Source of the DNA: a beta proteobacterium CB
GTDB lineage: Bacteria; Pseudomonadota; Gammaproteobacteria; Burkholderiales; Burkholderiaceae
Direction: 5' to 3'
Length of the DNA stretch: 64,000 nt
Assembly: GCA_000342265.1 (NCBI GenBank)
Contig: CP004348.1
Coordinates: forward strand, 310,001-374,000
The notes under the pieces are model-generated. The model did not search any database. It had not been told where the DNA came from and was given only the letters and a program-made list of their open reading frames with translations. The position numbers and the translations under genes were made by a program. Below, piece by piece: positions 54,378 to 62,633 of this stretch (position 1 is its first letter; the number at the start of each line of letters is the position of its first letter).

Positions 54378-54403
54378 ATATTAATTATCTATTTATTAGA
54401 TAA
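54378..54403 (-). promoter_or_regulatory. Candidate OxyR binding site upstream of ahpC
   Basis: The tetranucleotides ATAT (54378-54381), CTAT (54389-54392) and ATAA (54400-54403) are each separated by exactly seven bases. This matches three of the four elements of the OxyR pattern ATAG-N7-CTAT-N7-ATAG-N7-CTAT, with two single mismatches. The region is A+T-rich, so chance matches are easy. The location 88 bases before ahpC is appropriate. Confidence 0.4.
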
Positions 54404-54517
54404 TTAGCAGATGCCTGGTAGATGCTAAATTCAAGCTGCAATTGAAGGTTTAGATGGCCATGATTTGCTTGAGGTTCCAGTTATCAGATATCAGGGCGCC
54501 CGTTATAAACTGTCTTG

Positions 54518-55126
54518 ATGACCCCAGTTTTGTATTCTTACCGACGATGCCCTTATGCCATGCGTGCTCGCATGGCATTAAAGTATGCCGACATTCAGGT
54601 TGAGCATCGTGAGATCGATTTCAGAAACAAGCCTCAATCTATGTTGCTTGTTTCACCCAAAGGTACTGTTCCAGTCCTTTGTGTCGATGGAATTATTTTG
54701 GACCAGAGTCTGGATATCATGCATTGGGCCTTAGGCAGGTCTGATCCAGATGGTTGGAAGCAGGTCGATAACGCGGTCTCTCAAGCTTGGATTGAGAAAA
54801 ACGATGGCCCATTTAAGGTGCTGCTAGATCAATATAAATACCCTAATCGGCTTTCAGATTTAAACGAGGGGGATGTACTGAATAGCGCCATAGACCTCAT
54901 GCTGAAGCCCATGGAGAATGCTCTCCAATCTAGCGATTATTTACTAGGCAATAAGATATCTTGGGTAGATGTGGCTATTTTTCCGTTTATAAGACAATTT
55001 GCTGCAGTCAATCCGAAGCGGTTTGAAGAGCTGCCATTTACCTCAATCAATGCATGGCTCAATCAACATCTGGAGTCAGACTTATTTAACTCGGTGATGG
55101 ATAAACACCCAACTTGGCTTGATTAA
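54518..55126 (+). CDS. Glutathione S-transferase family protein
   Basis: The 202-residue protein has an N-terminal thioredoxin-fold with YSYRRCPYAMRARMALKYA, in which Cys replaces the catalytic Ser/Tyr as in omega-like or glutaredoxin-like GSTs. GTVPVLCVDG and a helical C-terminal domain follow. It probably deglutathionylates or reduces small substrates. The frame starts with TTG, but the ATG in the next codon (54518) is the likely start. Confidence 0.85.
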   Translation: MTPVLYSYRRCPYAMRARMALKYADIQVEHREIDFRNKPQSMLLVSPKGTVPVLCVDGIILDQSLDIMHWALGRSDPDGWKQVDNAVSQAWIEKNDGPFKVLLDQYKYPNRLSDLNEGDVLNSAIDLMLKPMENALQSSDYLLGNKISWVDVAIFPFIRQFAAVNPKRFEELPFTSINAWLNQHLESDLFNSVMDKHPTWLD

Positions 55127-55210
55127 TGTTTAGCCTGATGAGAATGATTTTGCCCGTCCATCATTTTCGGCTTACTTGATAATCTGCAAATTTTCAAAGT
55201 ACGTCTGTAC

Positions 55211-55231
55211 CTAGGTAGCAGTAAGTGTCAT
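55211..55231 (-). pseudogene. Remnant start of a zeta-type toxin gene
   Basis: An ATG overlaps the stop of the orphan antitoxin in the ATGA form, exactly as in the intact antitoxin-zeta pair at 63750-63753. It is followed by only five sense codons (MTLTAT) and a stop. The intact zeta toxin also begins with MT. I read it as the stump of a deleted toxin gene, though six codons cannot prove homology. Confidence 0.45.
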
Positions 55232-55425
55232 CCGCGTCGTAGCGTGACATAACGTTGTTTGGTTTCTTCCAATATCTGGGCAATACTCTTTTTGCCGGCA
55301 ACGAATTCAGCAAGGTTTTGCTCTAACTGCTTAGTTGGAACAATACCTTCAATCCGAGCAGATGCCACAGCATTGGAAACGTTGTATTGGCGGGATTGAG
55401 ATTGGGTAGCAAACTTAGTTGGCAT
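55228..55425 (-). CDS. Orphan VbhA-like antitoxin
   Basis: The 65-residue protein is about two-thirds identical to the one at 63750-63947. It keeps the segment ASARIEG (residues 21-27), a match to the SxxxE[GN] inhibitory motif of Fic-type antitoxins, and GKKSIAQILEETKQRY near the C-terminus. The zeta-type toxin that follows its homologue is missing here. The upstream 40 bases are also similar between the two copies. It may still act as an antitoxin against the toxin at 63235-63753. Confidence 0.75.
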   Translation of the reverse strand: MPTKFATQSQSRQYNVSNAVASARIEGIVPTKQLEQNLAEFVAGKKSIAQILEETKQRYVTLRRG

Positions 55426-55521
55426 CGATCTACTTTAGTGGATTTGGGGCTGATTTCATAGTCAGAATATAGCCCTAAAACATGCTTTAAAGAGCTATCT
55501 CGAAGAATGATGTGAGTAATA

Positions 55522-55592
55522 AAAAAGCCCCGCAAAAGCGAGGCTTAGTATTGCTTGGTGGGTCGGGCGAGATTCGAACTCGCGACCAACGG
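55522..55592 (-). repeat. 71-bp direct repeat, copy 1 (tRNA-Lys 3' end plus terminator)
   Basis: Identical to 62961-63031 over 71 bases. On the minus strand it reads: tRNA 3' part, CCA, AGCAATACTAA, then the terminator hairpin GCCTCGC-TTTT-GCGGGGC with five T. It is the likely attachment site of the island. Confidence 0.93.
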
Positions 55593-55600
55593 ATTAAAAG
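55556..55600 (-). pseudogene. tRNA-Lys(UUU) 3' fragment, anticodon loop to CCA
   Basis: The minus strand reads from CTTTTAATCCG (anticodon loop, anticodon TTT, and 3' anticodon stem) through the T-arm (GAGTTCGAATCTC) to the acceptor end CGACCCACCA. The 5' half of the tRNA is absent. The break is in or just before the anticodon loop, a common crossover point of tyrosine integrases. Confidence 0.85.
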
Positions 55601-55690
55601 AAGTTGTGGCGCTTTTAAAACCGATATAAATCAATGGTCTATACGGCCAAAAAGTAACTGTGCGATTGAGTGTGCGATTGCATAATGACG

Positions 55691-55719
55691 CATAGTTCGA
55701 GTCTGTGGGCCGGACACCA
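55691..55719 (+). other. T-arm-and-CCA-like sequence, possible second tRNA remnant
   Basis: CATAG-TTCGAGT-CTGTG forms a 5-bp stem and 7-base loop resembling a tRNA T-arm. It is followed by GGCCGGACACCA. The acceptor length is one base too long for a normal tRNA, so this may be a decayed or chimeric att sequence or chance. The stretch 55601-55690 contains two copies of GTGCGATTG and no gene. Confidence 0.3.
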
Positions 55720-55798
55720 AATTTTGAGCGTTACCTTAAGTAATGGCGCTGACGCTAAAGGCCATTCTTGTAATGGTTGGAAAATAATTCACTGCTGA

Positions 55799-56473
55799 TT
55801 ATGAAAACATCGGCATCATAATTGCTGATAGGGCGAACTGCCATATCGATACTGGCTTCTTAATTGCCACCACCCCAATTAGTGCTGATGTTCCAGAATG
55901 TGCTTTTCCCTCACTTAATTCTGCTTCATAGCTTTTTAAGACTTCAATTTTTGTATTCTTAAGCAAAATATTTATCATTCGTTCTGTGTACAAATTTTCA
56001 ATCTGACTTGGCCCACCGGTTTTATATTCCAATTGCTTGGGTGTGTAACCCTGCAGGATTAAGACGCCGCCCGGCTTTAATGCTAGTAGCATATCTTTAA
56101 ATAATCGTGAGCGTTCTTTGGGGTTTGAGAATTGAATGAATATCGCAATGATTGCATCGTAATCGCCCACCTCCCAATTAATTGATTCACAATCAGATAC
56201 AACGTAATTGACTTCTACATTTTTACTTCTCGCAAAATTTTTTGCTTTCTCAATTGCAATATCAGAAAAGTCAAACGCATCAACTTGGTGATTTTGTTGG
56301 GCTAGCCAAGTAGAGTTTCTACCTTCCCCATCTGCAATACACAAAATGCGGGCATTTTCTTTGAGGTGCTTTGGGGCCATCTCTTGTAAAAATGTGTTTG
56401 CCTCAGTTCCGAATAGAAAGTCTTCGCTATTAAAGCGGTCATCCCACATTTTTTTAGCTTCTAAATGCTTCAT
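55799..56473 (-). CDS. Class I SAM-dependent methyltransferase
   Basis: The 224-residue protein has the AdoMet motif ARILCIADGEGRNSTWLA (about residues 41-58), acidic DAFDFSDIA and a later LKPGGVLILQGYTP strand. This form is close to TehB-like and related small-molecule methyltransferases. The last ~15 residues (SIWQFALSAIMMPMFS) are hydrophobic and unlike the family end, perhaps from fusion with junction sequence. It lies at the left edge of the island cargo. Confidence 0.8.
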   Translation of the reverse strand: MKHLEAKKMWDDRFNSEDFLFGTEANTFLQEMAPKHLKENARILCIADGEGRNSTWLAQQNHQVDAFDFSDIAIEKAKNFARSKNVEVNYVVSDCESINWEVGDYDAIIAIFIQFSNPKERSRLFKDMLLALKPGGVLILQGYTPKQLEYKTGGPSQIENLYTERMINILLKNTKIEVLKSYEAELSEGKAHSGTSALIGVVAIKKPVSIWQFALSAIMMPMFS

Positions 56474-56511
56474 CTGATTTCCTTCGATCTTTTAAGTTTG
56501 CTTTTGTCGTA

Positions 56512-57894
56512 TCAATTAAGGTAGGCATTTACCATTGAAAGATCCTGCTCTGAGATTTCACCCGTAAGCGCAGCTAGGCGTAATCGATTAAGAAGGTAGT
56601 TCACTTTTTCCATATAGAGCGCATAGTCATTAGCAATGAGGTCGCTTTCAGCTCCCAAAAGTTCCATCGTGGTGCGAGAACCATTCGCATACCCGACCCG
56701 AGTAGAGCTTAACCTTGCTTCTCCAGTCTTTTGGGCGCTTGATAATGCCGTCAGCTTATCCTTTGCGCTATTGAGTGAATACCAAACTGATCTTAAGGTT
56801 CTCTCTAGATTCTGCTCAGACTTGTTGTACTCGGCTTTAGTTTTTTCAACCAAGAGCAGTGACTCCTCTTGCTTAGCCGCGCGGTAGCCGCCGGTATATA
56901 GAGGGATTGAAAGCTGTAATCCAACGAGATAATTATTGGTTGCTGTATTGCTAGCGGGACCAAAATTGCCAGATCCACTTAAACTATCTTTAGAGGACTG
57001 TGCAACTGCATCCAACTTAGGTGAGGCTGCTGCACCGTACTTTTCAACCTCTTCTTTCGCAGCTTTTTCTTGCGTTGAAAGCATTTGCAGTTGGATATTC
57101 TGGGACTTAAGCTTTCCTACATGAGTTTCGAGGTTTGGAAGTGATAGTTTCGTAACATTTAAGTTGATTTTTGATTTCTCAATATTGACTACGCCTCCGA
57201 ATAAGTCCTGTAAGGCAAGTTTTTTAACTGCAAGATTATTGCTTGCATCTAGAGCGCGTACTTTTACGGTGTCCAACCTCTCATTTGCTTCTTGCATATC
57301 AGTTTGACTGGCATCGCCAAGCCTAAAGCGCTTCTCAATTTGTTGGCGAGTATTGGTAATTGCTGCTTCTTGTTTTTTGACTAATCTCACAGCCTCTTCG
57401 GCACTAAGAACATCGAAATAGCGCTCAGCAACCAATAAAATCAGATTTTGGTTGGCTACTTGAGCTCCAAGACTAGAGGCATCAGCTGAGAGATTAAGCT
57501 GTCGGCTTTGGGCGAGGCGCTCGCGGTTATAAATTGATTGGGTGGCGCCGACGGTATATCGGTTAACGAAACCATTATTGACTGAGGTATTGAAATTAGC
57601 CCCATTAAAAGTGCCCATGCCTGGTGCATAGAATTGCGCGCCAGTAGTTGAGGTGTTGTAGCTCATACTTCCGGTGAGAGCGGTTAAGTTGATGCTTGGA
57701 AGCCATAAGGAAGTTCCCTGATCACGCCTCTTCTCCCCGGCCATCTGCTCATAGCGACTAGCAATGAAATCCGGGTCTCTATTTTGCGCCTCATGCCACA
57801 CGTCCATTAAGCTTGTTGCCATAGCCGAATTGGATGAAATGGCTAGCAACGCCATAGCAGCGGCTGCAAATGGTTTTATATCGAGAAGTTTCAT
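56512..57894 (-). CDS. TolC family outer-membrane efflux protein
   Basis: The 460-residue protein has a signal peptide ending near NSAMATS (residue 26), two TolC hairpin repeats and the motif RYEQMAGEKRRDQGTSLWLPS at the N-terminus. RVGYANGSRTTMELLGAESDL lies near the C-terminus. It forms the outer-membrane channel, probably for the RND pump encoded upstream in the same island. It is more like true TolC than like CzcC. Confidence 0.9.
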   Translation of the reverse strand: MKLLDIKPFAAAAMALLAISSNSAMATSLMDVWHEAQNRDPDFIASRYEQMAGEKRRDQGTSLWLPSINLTALTGSMSYNTSTTGAQFYAPGMGTFNGANFNTSVNNGFVNRYTVGATQSIYNRERLAQSRQLNLSADASSLGAQVANQNLILLVAERYFDVLSAEEAVRLVKKQEAAITNTRQQIEKRFRLGDASQTDMQEANERLDTVKVRALDASNNLAVKKLALQDLFGGVVNIEKSKINLNVTKLSLPNLETHVGKLKSQNIQLQMLSTQEKAAKEEVEKYGAAASPKLDAVAQSSKDSLSGSGNFGPASNTATNNYLVGLQLSIPLYTGGYRAAKQEESLLLVEKTKAEYNKSEQNLERTLRSVWYSLNSAKDKLTALSSAQKTGEARLSSTRVGYANGSRTTMELLGAESDLIANDYALYMEKVNYLLNRLRLAALTGEISEQDLSMVNAYLN

Positions 57895-57909
57895 TGGTAA
57901 CCTTTGAAT

Positions 57910-58119
57910 TTATGCGCCAGCTTTAGCGCCCAACTTGCGAACAATTGTTTCCATAAGGCACCAGCGAGTTAAACCACTTTGCAAAATATTGGCCCCAACA
58001 AAAGCGGTAAACGCTAAGAACCATTCATTTACAAACCATGGACTTCCAGGAGCGCCAAGCGCTACTGAGATGAAAATAAATATGCCTGCAATGATGCGAA
58101 CAATTTGCCAAGAAGTCAT
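57910..58119 (-). CDS. DUF2892-like small membrane protein
   Basis: The 69-residue protein has two hydrophobic segments and ends with CLMETIVRKLGAK, resembling DUF2892 domains next to sulfur or efflux genes. It has one Cys, unlike the Cys-rich relative at 14811-15023. It lies between the TolC gene and the RND pump gene and is probably co-transcribed with them. Confidence 0.72.
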   Translation of the reverse strand: MTSWQIVRIIAGIFIFISVALGAPGSPWFVNEWFLAFTAFVGANILQSGLTRWCLMETIVRKLGAKAGA

Positions 58120-58138
58120 GATGAATTCCTTAAATTAA

Positions 58139-61100
58139 TTAATGGGTTGATTGGAGAATTTTGTCTACTCGATGTGCATAAACTGAGTAATAGAGCAGGG
58201 GGATTACTACTAAGGTGAGCGCAGTAGATACCAGGATCCCAAAAATTAATGAGATTGCAAGCCCATTAAAAATCGGATCATCTAATATAAAGAATGCTCC
58301 CAGCATTGCCGCTAACCCTGTAAGTGCAATAGGCTGGGCTCGCGTGATGGCAGCATCTACCACGGCGTCCTTAAAAGCAATTCCTTGGCGAACCTGGAGG
58401 TTAATAAAGTCAACTAGCAGTATCGAGTTACGCACAATGATGCCTGCCAGTGCAATCATGCCAATCATGGATGTTGCTGTAAATTGCGCGCCGAGCAGAG
58501 CATGCCCAGGCATTACCCCAATAATCGTGAGGGGAATCGGCGCCATTATCACGAGTGGTGTGAGATAGGAGCCAAAGTGCGCTACAACTAGTAGATAAAT
58601 GAGTATTAAGCCAACTGCATAAGCAGCGCCCATATCACGGAAGGTCTCATAAGTAACTTGCCATTCACCATCCCACTTGATGGCATAGCTTTGGTATGGG
58701 TCACTTGGAGCAGCGGTAAAGAATTCTTCCACTTCTTTGCCGTTTGGATCTTTAATTTCCTTGGTTAGCGATCTGGCCTTAAATAAGCCATACAAAGGGC
58801 TATCCACTTTTCCGGCGGTATCTCCGATAACATAGCTTACCGGCAAAAGATCCTTGCGATAGATGATTTGCTCTCGGTCTGCGTCTACGATAGATACTAA
58901 TTGGCTAAGAGGCACTGCCTCCCGCTGTGAGTTTCTGACAGTCAATTTCAGCAACTCTTTTAATGAGCCCTGTTTATTTTCTGGGAGTCTGATTTCAGTA
59001 GGCGCAGGATATTTTGATTCATCATGTATATAAGCAACATTTTCCCCAGCAAGTCCAGCCCTTAAGGTTGTCACAATCGCTTGTTGAGAAACACCCATTA
59101 AGCTTGCCTTGCGACGATCAACTAACAGGAACTGCTTTGGTGATTTAGCGATGCTGCTGTCATCAATGTCGACAACTCCATCGGTTCTCTCAAGAGCAGC
59201 TCTCACTGATTTACTCACACTCAGTCTGCCCTCTGGGGTAGGACCATAGATCTCAGCAACGATTGGTGAAAGGACTGGGGGGCCTGGAGGTACCTCTACC
59301 ACCTTGACATTGGCGTTATATTTTTTTGCAATCTCTTGCAATGCTGGGCGAATGCGACTTGCAATAAGATGGCTTTGATCTGAGCGATGGTGCTTATCTA
59401 CGAGGTTAACTTGAATATCGCCTAATGCTGGACTTTGCCTAAAGTAATACTGGCGTACCAAGCCATTAAAGTTTATCGGGGCAGAAGTGCCTGCATAAAT
59501 CTGGTAGCTACTTACTTCAGGGGATTTAGATAAGGCTACGCCCATTTCCCTCAAAACCTCTGAGGTCTTTTCGACCCTAGTGCTTGGCGGCATATCCAAG
59601 ATCACTTGAAATTCTGATTTGTTATCAAACGGCAGCATCTTTAATACTACTAAGCCTGTCATTGGTAGTGAGAGTGAAATCAAGATTGCTCCGATCACCC
59701 CGCCTGCGAGCAGCTTTCTATTTCTTTTTCCAGATTGATCACTGAGCAGGGGATCAAATATTTTCTTAAACTTTGGACTGATCCACAGAGCGAGATTAAA
59801 GTGTGCCTTTTGACTATCTGAATGTTGAGCAAGCCAAATTCTTGCCATCCAAGGTGTCACCATGAAGGCAATGGCAAGTGATAGCAGCATGCCCATACTG
59901 GAGTTAATAGGAATGGGGCTCATGTAAGGACCCATCAGACCAGTAATAAAGGCCATGGGTAGAAGCGCAGCAATCACGGTAAGTGTTGCCAAAATGGTTG
60001 GCCCGCCAACTTCATCTACTGCGCCAGGAATGATTTCTTTTAAGCTTTTATTGGGGAATAGTAGTTGATGTCGATGAATGTTTTCAACCACCACAATGGC
60101 ATCATCCACCAAAATTCCAATTGAAAATATCAAGGCAAATAGGGAGACTCTGTTGATGGTAAATCCCCAAGCCCAGGAGGCGAATAATGTGGCGGCTAAG
60201 GTAAGTACAACCGCCGATCCAACAATCATCGCCTCTCTACGACCTAATGCAAAGAAAATCAGAGCCACTACTGACAATGTCGCAAAAATGAGTTTCTGGA
60301 TGAGTTTGCTAGCTTTTTCATTGGCAGTTTCACCATAATTACGCGAAACTGCTATCTCAATATCTTTGGGTATTAGGGTGGACCTTAGGGATTGCAATTG
60401 GCTGAGTACTTGATTGGAAACATCGACGGCATTCTCACCAGGTTTCTTGGTGACTGAAATCGTGACTGCTGGATGATCTTCAGAGTCTTTATCAGCCACG
60501 TCCGTATGCCAAACTAAGCGTCGATTTTGTATCGGTCCCTCAACGACTGCGGCCACATCCTTGACATAAATAGGGTTACCTTGGCGAACCCCTAAGGCAA
60601 TGCTCTCCACATCTTTTAAGTTTTTTAGAAAGGGGCCAGTTTCAATGGCCACGACTCCTTGTTCTGTAAGAAGATCACCGACTGGCATGCCTAGATTGGC
60701 AGTTTCTAGCGCCATTCTGAGTTCTGGAATGGTGACACCCTTGAGTGCCATTTGCTCGGGGCTAACCTCAATTCGGATTGCCCGTTTTGGGCCTCCAATT
60801 GTGGTGACTTCTCGTGTCCCTTTTACTCGTTTCAAATCAATTTCAATTTGATTGGCTATTTTTTCCAGCTCATACGATGTGATTGAAGGATTTTTTGAAA
60901 ATAGCGTCAGTGACAGTATTGGAACGTCGTCAATTCCCTTGGGCTTAATGATGGCGGGCATGACCCCGAGATCTTTTGGCAACCAATCTGAATTGGCTGC
61001 TACGGTATCGTGCAGCCTTACCAGGGCTTCTGTTCTCGGGACGCCAACCTTGAATTGAACAGTGATTACTGAAAGACCTGTTTGAGACATCGACATGACA

Positions 61101-61357
61101 TGTTCGATGCCAGCAATCTGCGAGAGCACTTGCTCAGCGGGAATCGAGACCATTTCCTCTACGTTTTTAGCGCTTGCACCAGGAAAGGGGATGATGACAT
61201 TAGCCATCGTCACATTAATTTGAGGCTCCTCTTCACGCGGAGTCACGATGATGGCAAATAAACCTAAAAGCAAAGCAAGAATCGCTAGCAGGGGGGTAAT
61301 TTGTGCCCCTTGAAAGAATGCTGCTATTCGGCCTGAAATCCCTAGTTTTTTATCCAT
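58139..61357 (-). CDS. RND superfamily efflux pump without a neighbouring adaptor gene
   Basis: The 1072-residue pump has twelve helices, the N-terminal PREEEPQINVTMANVIIPFPG motif, ALIFSIGILVDDAIVVVENIH in helix 4 and EVGGPTILATLTVIAALLP. This subgroup, with REEEPQ at the N-terminus, is often encoded with BigR-type regulators and DUF2892 proteins. The helix 4 Asp-Asp pair is of the drug-type HAE form. TolC and DUF2892 genes follow, but no periplasmic adaptor gene is present. Confidence 0.9.
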   Translation of the reverse strand: MDKKLGISGRIAAFFQGAQITPLLAILALLLGLFAIIVTPREEEPQINVTMANVIIPFPGASAKNVEEMVSIPAEQVLSQIAGIEHVMSMSQTGLSVITVQFKVGVPRTEALVRLHDTVAANSDWLPKDLGVMPAIIKPKGIDDVPILSLTLFSKNPSITSYELEKIANQIEIDLKRVKGTREVTTIGGPKRAIRIEVSPEQMALKGVTIPELRMALETANLGMPVGDLLTEQGVVAIETGPFLKNLKDVESIALGVRQGNPIYVKDVAAVVEGPIQNRRLVWHTDVADKDSEDHPAVTISVTKKPGENAVDVSNQVLSQLQSLRSTLIPKDIEIAVSRNYGETANEKASKLIQKLIFATLSVVALIFFALGRREAMIVGSAVVLTLAATLFASWAWGFTINRVSLFALIFSIGILVDDAIVVVENIHRHQLLFPNKSLKEIIPGAVDEVGGPTILATLTVIAALLPMAFITGLMGPYMSPIPINSSMGMLLSLAIAFMVTPWMARIWLAQHSDSQKAHFNLALWISPKFKKIFDPLLSDQSGKRNRKLLAGGVIGAILISLSLPMTGLVVLKMLPFDNKSEFQVILDMPPSTRVEKTSEVLREMGVALSKSPEVSSYQIYAGTSAPINFNGLVRQYYFRQSPALGDIQVNLVDKHHRSDQSHLIASRIRPALQEIAKKYNANVKVVEVPPGPPVLSPIVAEIYGPTPEGRLSVSKSVRAALERTDGVVDIDDSSIAKSPKQFLLVDRRKASLMGVSQQAIVTTLRAGLAGENVAYIHDESKYPAPTEIRLPENKQGSLKELLKLTVRNSQREAVPLSQLVSIVDADREQIIYRKDLLPVSYVIGDTAGKVDSPLYGLFKARSLTKEIKDPNGKEVEEFFTAAPSDPYQSYAIKWDGEWQVTYETFRDMGAAYAVGLILIYLLVVAHFGSYLTPLVIMAPIPLTIIGVMPGHALLGAQFTATSMIGMIALAGIIVRNSILLVDFINLQVRQGIAFKDAVVDAAITRAQPIALTGLAAMLGAFFILDDPIFNGLAISLIFGILVSTALTLVVIPLLYYSVYAHRVDKILQSTH

Positions 61358-61380
61358 GACTCTGCACTCGGTTATTTAAT

Positions 61381-61409
61381 TTACTTAATTATATTATATA
61401 ATAAAGTAA
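61381..61409. promoter_or_regulatory. 29-bp A+T-rich near-perfect palindrome, candidate ArsR operator
   Basis: TTACTTAATTATAT and its complement at 61396-61409 match at 13 of 14 positions around one central base. It lies 23 bases before the RND pump start and 48 bases before the ArsR start, so one operator would control both divergent units. Confidence 0.65.
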
Positions 61410-61457
61410 AATGAATGGGATGTGCGAATTTGTTCTAAAAAATCTTGGGGGCCTGAT

Positions 61458-61853
61458 ATGGCTGTGAATATGGATCTGGAAAGAATGCAGGAATCTGCAA
61501 ATGAGGCTTGTAGGCTACTTAAAACGCTAGGAAATAGCGATAGATTGCTATTGTTGTGCCAGATAAGTCAAAGTGAAAAGTGTGTTGGAGATCTCGAGAG
61601 TGCCTTAGGAATAAATCAACCCACACTTTCTCAGCAATTAACTGTGTTACGCAATGAGGGTTTGGTTCAAACTAGAAGGGAAGGTAAGCAGATTTATTAT
61701 TCACTATCTAGTGAAGTAGCGCTTGATGTAATGGGTATTCTCTACAAGAGCTACTGCAATGGTAATCCCCCCATTAACCACCGCTCTCAGATAGAGAAAA
61801 TTCTACTTCTGATTACTTTGGTTCTAGGGGGCGATTACCCAATCACTAGTTAA
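61458..61853 (+). CDS. ArsR family regulator, BigR-like, second paralogue
   Basis: The 131-residue protein shares most of its sequence with the regulator at 14453-14770, including QPTLSQQLTVLRNEGLVQTRREG and cysteines in LLCQIS and SYCNG. It therefore probably senses persulfides or similar oxidants. It has about 30 extra C-terminal residues beyond the family end. ATG 61458 is chosen because GGGGG lies six bases ahead; a GTG at 61422 is less likely. Confidence 0.87.
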   Translation: MAVNMDLERMQESANEACRLLKTLGNSDRLLLLCQISQSEKCVGDLESALGINQPTLSQQLTVLRNEGLVQTRREGKQIYYSLSSEVALDVMGILYKSYCNGNPPINHRSQIEKILLLITLVLGGDYPITS

Positions 61854-61878
61854 ATGATTGATTAAATGCGATATTTTT

Positions 61879-62298
61879 TTAGAGTAGTCGCAAAACAAAC
61901 TGATCTAACTGTTGGGGAGAAAGTGCTCCACTCACCCTCTCCATTTCGACACCATTTTTAAAAACTGCCAAAGTTGGAATGGATCTAATTGAAAATTCCT
62001 GACCGATTGCTGGATTTGCTTCGGTATCGAGTTTGATGTGAAGAATACTTTCGCCATGCTTTTTAGCGCTAGATAGAAAGGTGGGGGCAAACAATTTGCA
62101 GGGACCGCACCAAGGCGCCCAAAAATCAACAATGACAGGTATTTTACTTAGACTTAAGATTTCCCTAAAGCTTGCCTGATCAGCGTCGATATTTCCTAAG
62201 AGTAAGCTCGATTTACAAATCCCGCAAATGGGCTTTTGATTGATTCGGCCCAGTGGTAAGCGATTAAATTTTTGACAGCTAGGGCACTTGATCAGCAC
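61879..62298 (-). CDS. trxC: Thioredoxin 2 (TrxC)
   Basis: The 139-residue protein has an N-terminal zinc ribbon with two CxxC pairs (CPSC, CGIC) and the active site WAPWCGPCK. TrxC reduces disulfides, is oxidative-stress-induced and could reduce persulfides. The start lies 23 bases after the stop of the small protein gene upstream on the same strand. Confidence 0.93.
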   Translation of the reverse strand: MLIKCPSCQKFNRLPLGRINQKPICGICKSSLLLGNIDADQASFREILSLSKIPVIVDFWAPWCGPCKLFAPTFLSSAKKHGESILHIKLDTEANPAIGQEFSIRSIPTLAVFKNGVEMERVSGALSPQQLDQFVLRLL

Positions 62299-62321
62299 TA
62301 TTTCACCTTTTAATCATTGAA

Positions 62322-62633
62322 TTACTCAATAGATTGATGTACTTGTAGTAGTTTATAAATTGATTCATCAATTGGCCCTGGTAGGGGTTCCATGCCAGAG
62401 TCTCTAACCTGAATGCAAATTTGCCCTCTTAAAATGATCAGGCCTTTGAGGGTTTCGCGTTTATGGAAATGATCGTGCGTGCGATCAATATCTGCTGTTA
62501 AGAACTCATGTAAGTACGCATGATTAGATAAATCCAAATTCAAGGCAAAGGCAAGTCTGACAATTTCACGATTAAGCTCATGAATTGTTTTTTCATACTC
62601 ATTTTCTTGTAGTGGGCCTGAAATTGTATTCAT
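62322..62633 (-). CDS. Hypothetical protein next to trxC
   Basis: The 103-residue soluble protein begins with a helix (NEYEKTIHELNREIVRLAFAL) and has a His-rich segment (DRTHDHFHKRETLKGLI) that could bind metal. No family recognised. It precedes trxC and is probably in the same transcript. Confidence 0.6.
   Translation of the reverse strand: MNTISGPLQENEYEKTIHELNREIVRLAFALNLDLSNHAYLHEFLTADIDRTHDHFHKRETLKGLIILRGQICIQVRDSGMEPLPGPIDESIYKLLQVHQSIE

Noticed and set aside
54361..54415. A+T-rich tract upstream of ahpC as a BigR-type operator
   Set aside because: It has no long perfect palindrome like 61381-61409 and fits the OxyR spacing better.
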